A DNA stretch of 64,000 nucleotides from Guyparkeria halophila (lineage in GTDB: Bacteria > Pseudomonadota > Gammaproteobacteria > Halothiobacillales > Halothiobacillaceae), in assembly GCF_034479635.1 (NCBI RefSeq), contig NZ_CP140153.1, forward strand, positions 7,501-71,500. Reading direction: 5' to 3'. Shown here piece after piece: positions 62,904-64,000 of this stretch. How positions within the stretch are numbered: the stretch's first letter is position 1; every line of letters starts with the position of its first letter. The notes below the pieces were generated by a model. It ran no database searches, was not told the origin of the DNA, and saw nothing but the letters and a program-made list of their open reading frames with translations. The position numbers and the translations under genes were made by a program.

Positions 62904-64000
62904 TTACTCAGCCGCGGCACCTTCATTTTCCTCGTCCATGACCGCGATGTAGGCACCCAGCGCCGTGATGTCGTCATCGGTCAGGTTCGTGGCCTGCGGG
63001 ATCATGGCATAGGAATTCGGACCCATCTCCTGGCCCTTGCGGTAGATCTTCAGCAGAGAGATGGTCTGGTCCATGCCAGTACCGGCCAGCTTGGGCGCGT
63101 TGAACAGCTCGCCACCCTCGCCTTCGGCGCCGTGGCAGATGGCGCAGGAGGAGTACAGCGCCGCACCGCGGTTGATGACCGACTCGCTGACGATACGCGG
63201 CTCGGCCGGCTTCTCTTCCTTGGCGGTGTCGCCGCCCTCGGACTTGGCCTGATCACCACCAGCCGCGTCACCGCCGCCGTTGGTGCCACCGAACTCGTCG
63301 GCAATGTAGACCGACAGGTTGGCGATCTGCTCGTCCGAGAGGTTCGCCGCGTTCGGCGCCATGGTGCCGTAACGACCGCCCAGGCCGACCGACTTCAGGT
63401 AGTCCTGATCGCCTTCACGGTAGGCGGTCAGCTTCTTCTGCACGTCGGCTGCGTCCATCTCGGTCAGCACCGGGAAGGCACCGCCCTGGCCGTTGCCGTC
63501 GGCACCGTGGCAGGCCGCACAGGAGGCGTAAGCCTGCTTGCCGGCCGCGACGTCACCGTCAACCGCACCGCCGCCGTTGCCGCCAGCGCTGTCGCCACCG
63601 TCAGCCGCACCACCGGCGCCACCACCGAACTCGTCGCCGATGAAGGCGGCCAGGTCAGCAATGTCCTCGTCGGAGAGATTGGCCGCGTTCGGCGCCATGG
63701 TGCCGTAACGGTCACCCAGGCCGACCGACTTCAGGTATTCCTGGTCGCCATCGCGGTAGGCAGCGAGCTTTTTCTCGGCCTCGTCAGCCGGGATGCCGGT
63801 CAGCACCGGGAAGGCGCCGCCCTGGCCCTTGCCGTCCGCACCGTGACACGCGGCACAGGAAGCGTACTTTTCCTTGCCGGCAGCAATGTCGCCACCGGAA
63901 CCGCCAGAAGACGTCTCGCCACCACCCGACTGCGTTTTCTCGTCTGCCGAGGCAGTCTTGGTTTCCTCTTCCTTGCTTGCCGGCTTCTCGACCACCTGCC
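62904..64000 (-). CDS. multiheme c-type cytochrome (three heme modules), 5' partial
   Basis: At least 363 aa; the frame continues past the window edge, so the signal peptide and N-terminus are missing. Three class I cytochrome modules are visible: two almost identical ones with YASCAACHGADG (about residues 46 and 161 of the visible part) and DRYGTMAPNAANLSDE or GRYGTMAPNAANLSDE, and a divergent third with YSSCAICHGAEGEGG and a SYAMIPQATNLTDDD Met ligand region. Linkers are Gly/Ala/Asp/Ser-rich (GGGAGGAADGGDSAGGNGGG). Likely a periplasmic or membrane-tethered electron shuttle built by tandem duplication. Confidence 0.88.
   Translation of the reverse strand, partial: QVVEKPASKEEETKTASADEKTQSGGGETSSGGSGGDIAAGKEKYASCAACHGADGKGQGGAFPVLTGIPADEAEKKLAAYRDGDQEYLKSVGLGDRYGTMAPNAANLSDEDIADLAAFIGDEFGGGAGGAADGGDSAGGNGGGAVDGDVAAGKQAYASCAACHGADGNGQGGAFPVLTEMDAADVQKKLTAYREGDQDYLKSVGLGGRYGTMAPNAANLSDEQIANLSVYIADEFGGTNGGGDAAGGDQAKSEGGDTAKEEKPAEPRIVSESVINRGAALYSSCAICHGAEGEGGELFNAPKLAGTGMDQTISLLKIYRKGQEMGPNSYAMIPQATNLTDDDITALGAYIAVMDEENEGAAAE

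Overview
The window is a dense, high-GC bacterial chromosome segment with about 56 protein genes on both strands. Gene content points to a gammaproteobacterium with respiratory, probably chemolithotrophic, metabolism: sdhCDAB-sdhE, glnD, ntrBC, phoBR, erpA, rplU-rpmA-obgE, tesA/ybbA/ybbP, and several c-type cytochromes. A Halothiobacillus/Guyparkeria- or Chromatiales-like host fits, but I could not test this by search. I see no rRNA, tRNA, CRISPR array, prophage or transposase gene. The leftmost gene (M23 peptidase) and the rightmost gene (triheme cytochrome) are cut by the window edges.

Layout. 1-8.1 kb: M23 peptidase, anmK, citrate synthase, erpA, argC, a ClC channel and a TlpA-like lipoprotein. 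8.2-12.3 kb: map, glnD and an RluA-type pseudouridine synthase. 12.4-16.2 kb: the succinate dehydrogenase operon sdhC-sdhD-sdhA-sdhB-sdhE, interrupted between sdhA and sdhB by a palindromic element. 16.3-28 kb: VOC protein, dapC, dapD, MASE1-EAL protein, methyltransferase, phoR/phoB, nadC, a monoheme cytochrome, and a YffB-like protein with dapE. Three lysine/peptidoglycan genes (dapC, dapD, dapE) therefore lie in about 11 kb. 28-33 kb: proB, obgE, rpmA, rplU and a KamA-type radical SAM enzyme. 33-42 kb: CPBP protease, PQQ-type sugar dehydrogenase, then a Cus-type Cu/Ag efflux operon (Cys-rich exported protein, outer-membrane channel, adaptor with two metal-binding modules, CusA pump). 42-53 kb: DUF302, FMN glutamate-synthase-like enzyme, rmuC, ribF, murJ, tesA, ybbA and ybbP. 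53-64 kb: orphan ParA, ntrC, ntrB, DUF4124, purK, purE, SirB2, CbiM-like permease, cytochrome c, fetB/fetA and the triheme cytochrome.

Regulation that can be read directly: a PhoB box plus -10 in front of phoB; a sigma-54 promoter with an upstream 17-bp NtrC-type palindrome in front of ntrB; a pair of GATAG/CTATC palindromes between a cytochrome and the yffB-like/dapE operon; an attenuator-like hairpin in the dapD leader; and several clean intrinsic terminators.

The most unusual material is not a gene cluster. It is three unrelated families of structured dispersed repeats, plus two REP pairs. Family R1 (3 copies) has roughly 30-bp terminal inverted repeats around TGCACGA(AT)TTCGAT. Family R2 (2 copies) sits exactly at stop/start overlaps inside two operons (sdhA/sdhB and ybbA/ybbP). 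It has self-complementary ends that covary between copies, and each copy leaves an open frame that starts on the upstream gene's stop and ends on the downstream gene's ATG. Family R3 (3 clear copies and 1 diverged) folds into a long stem closing a three-way junction, with compensatory base changes between copies.
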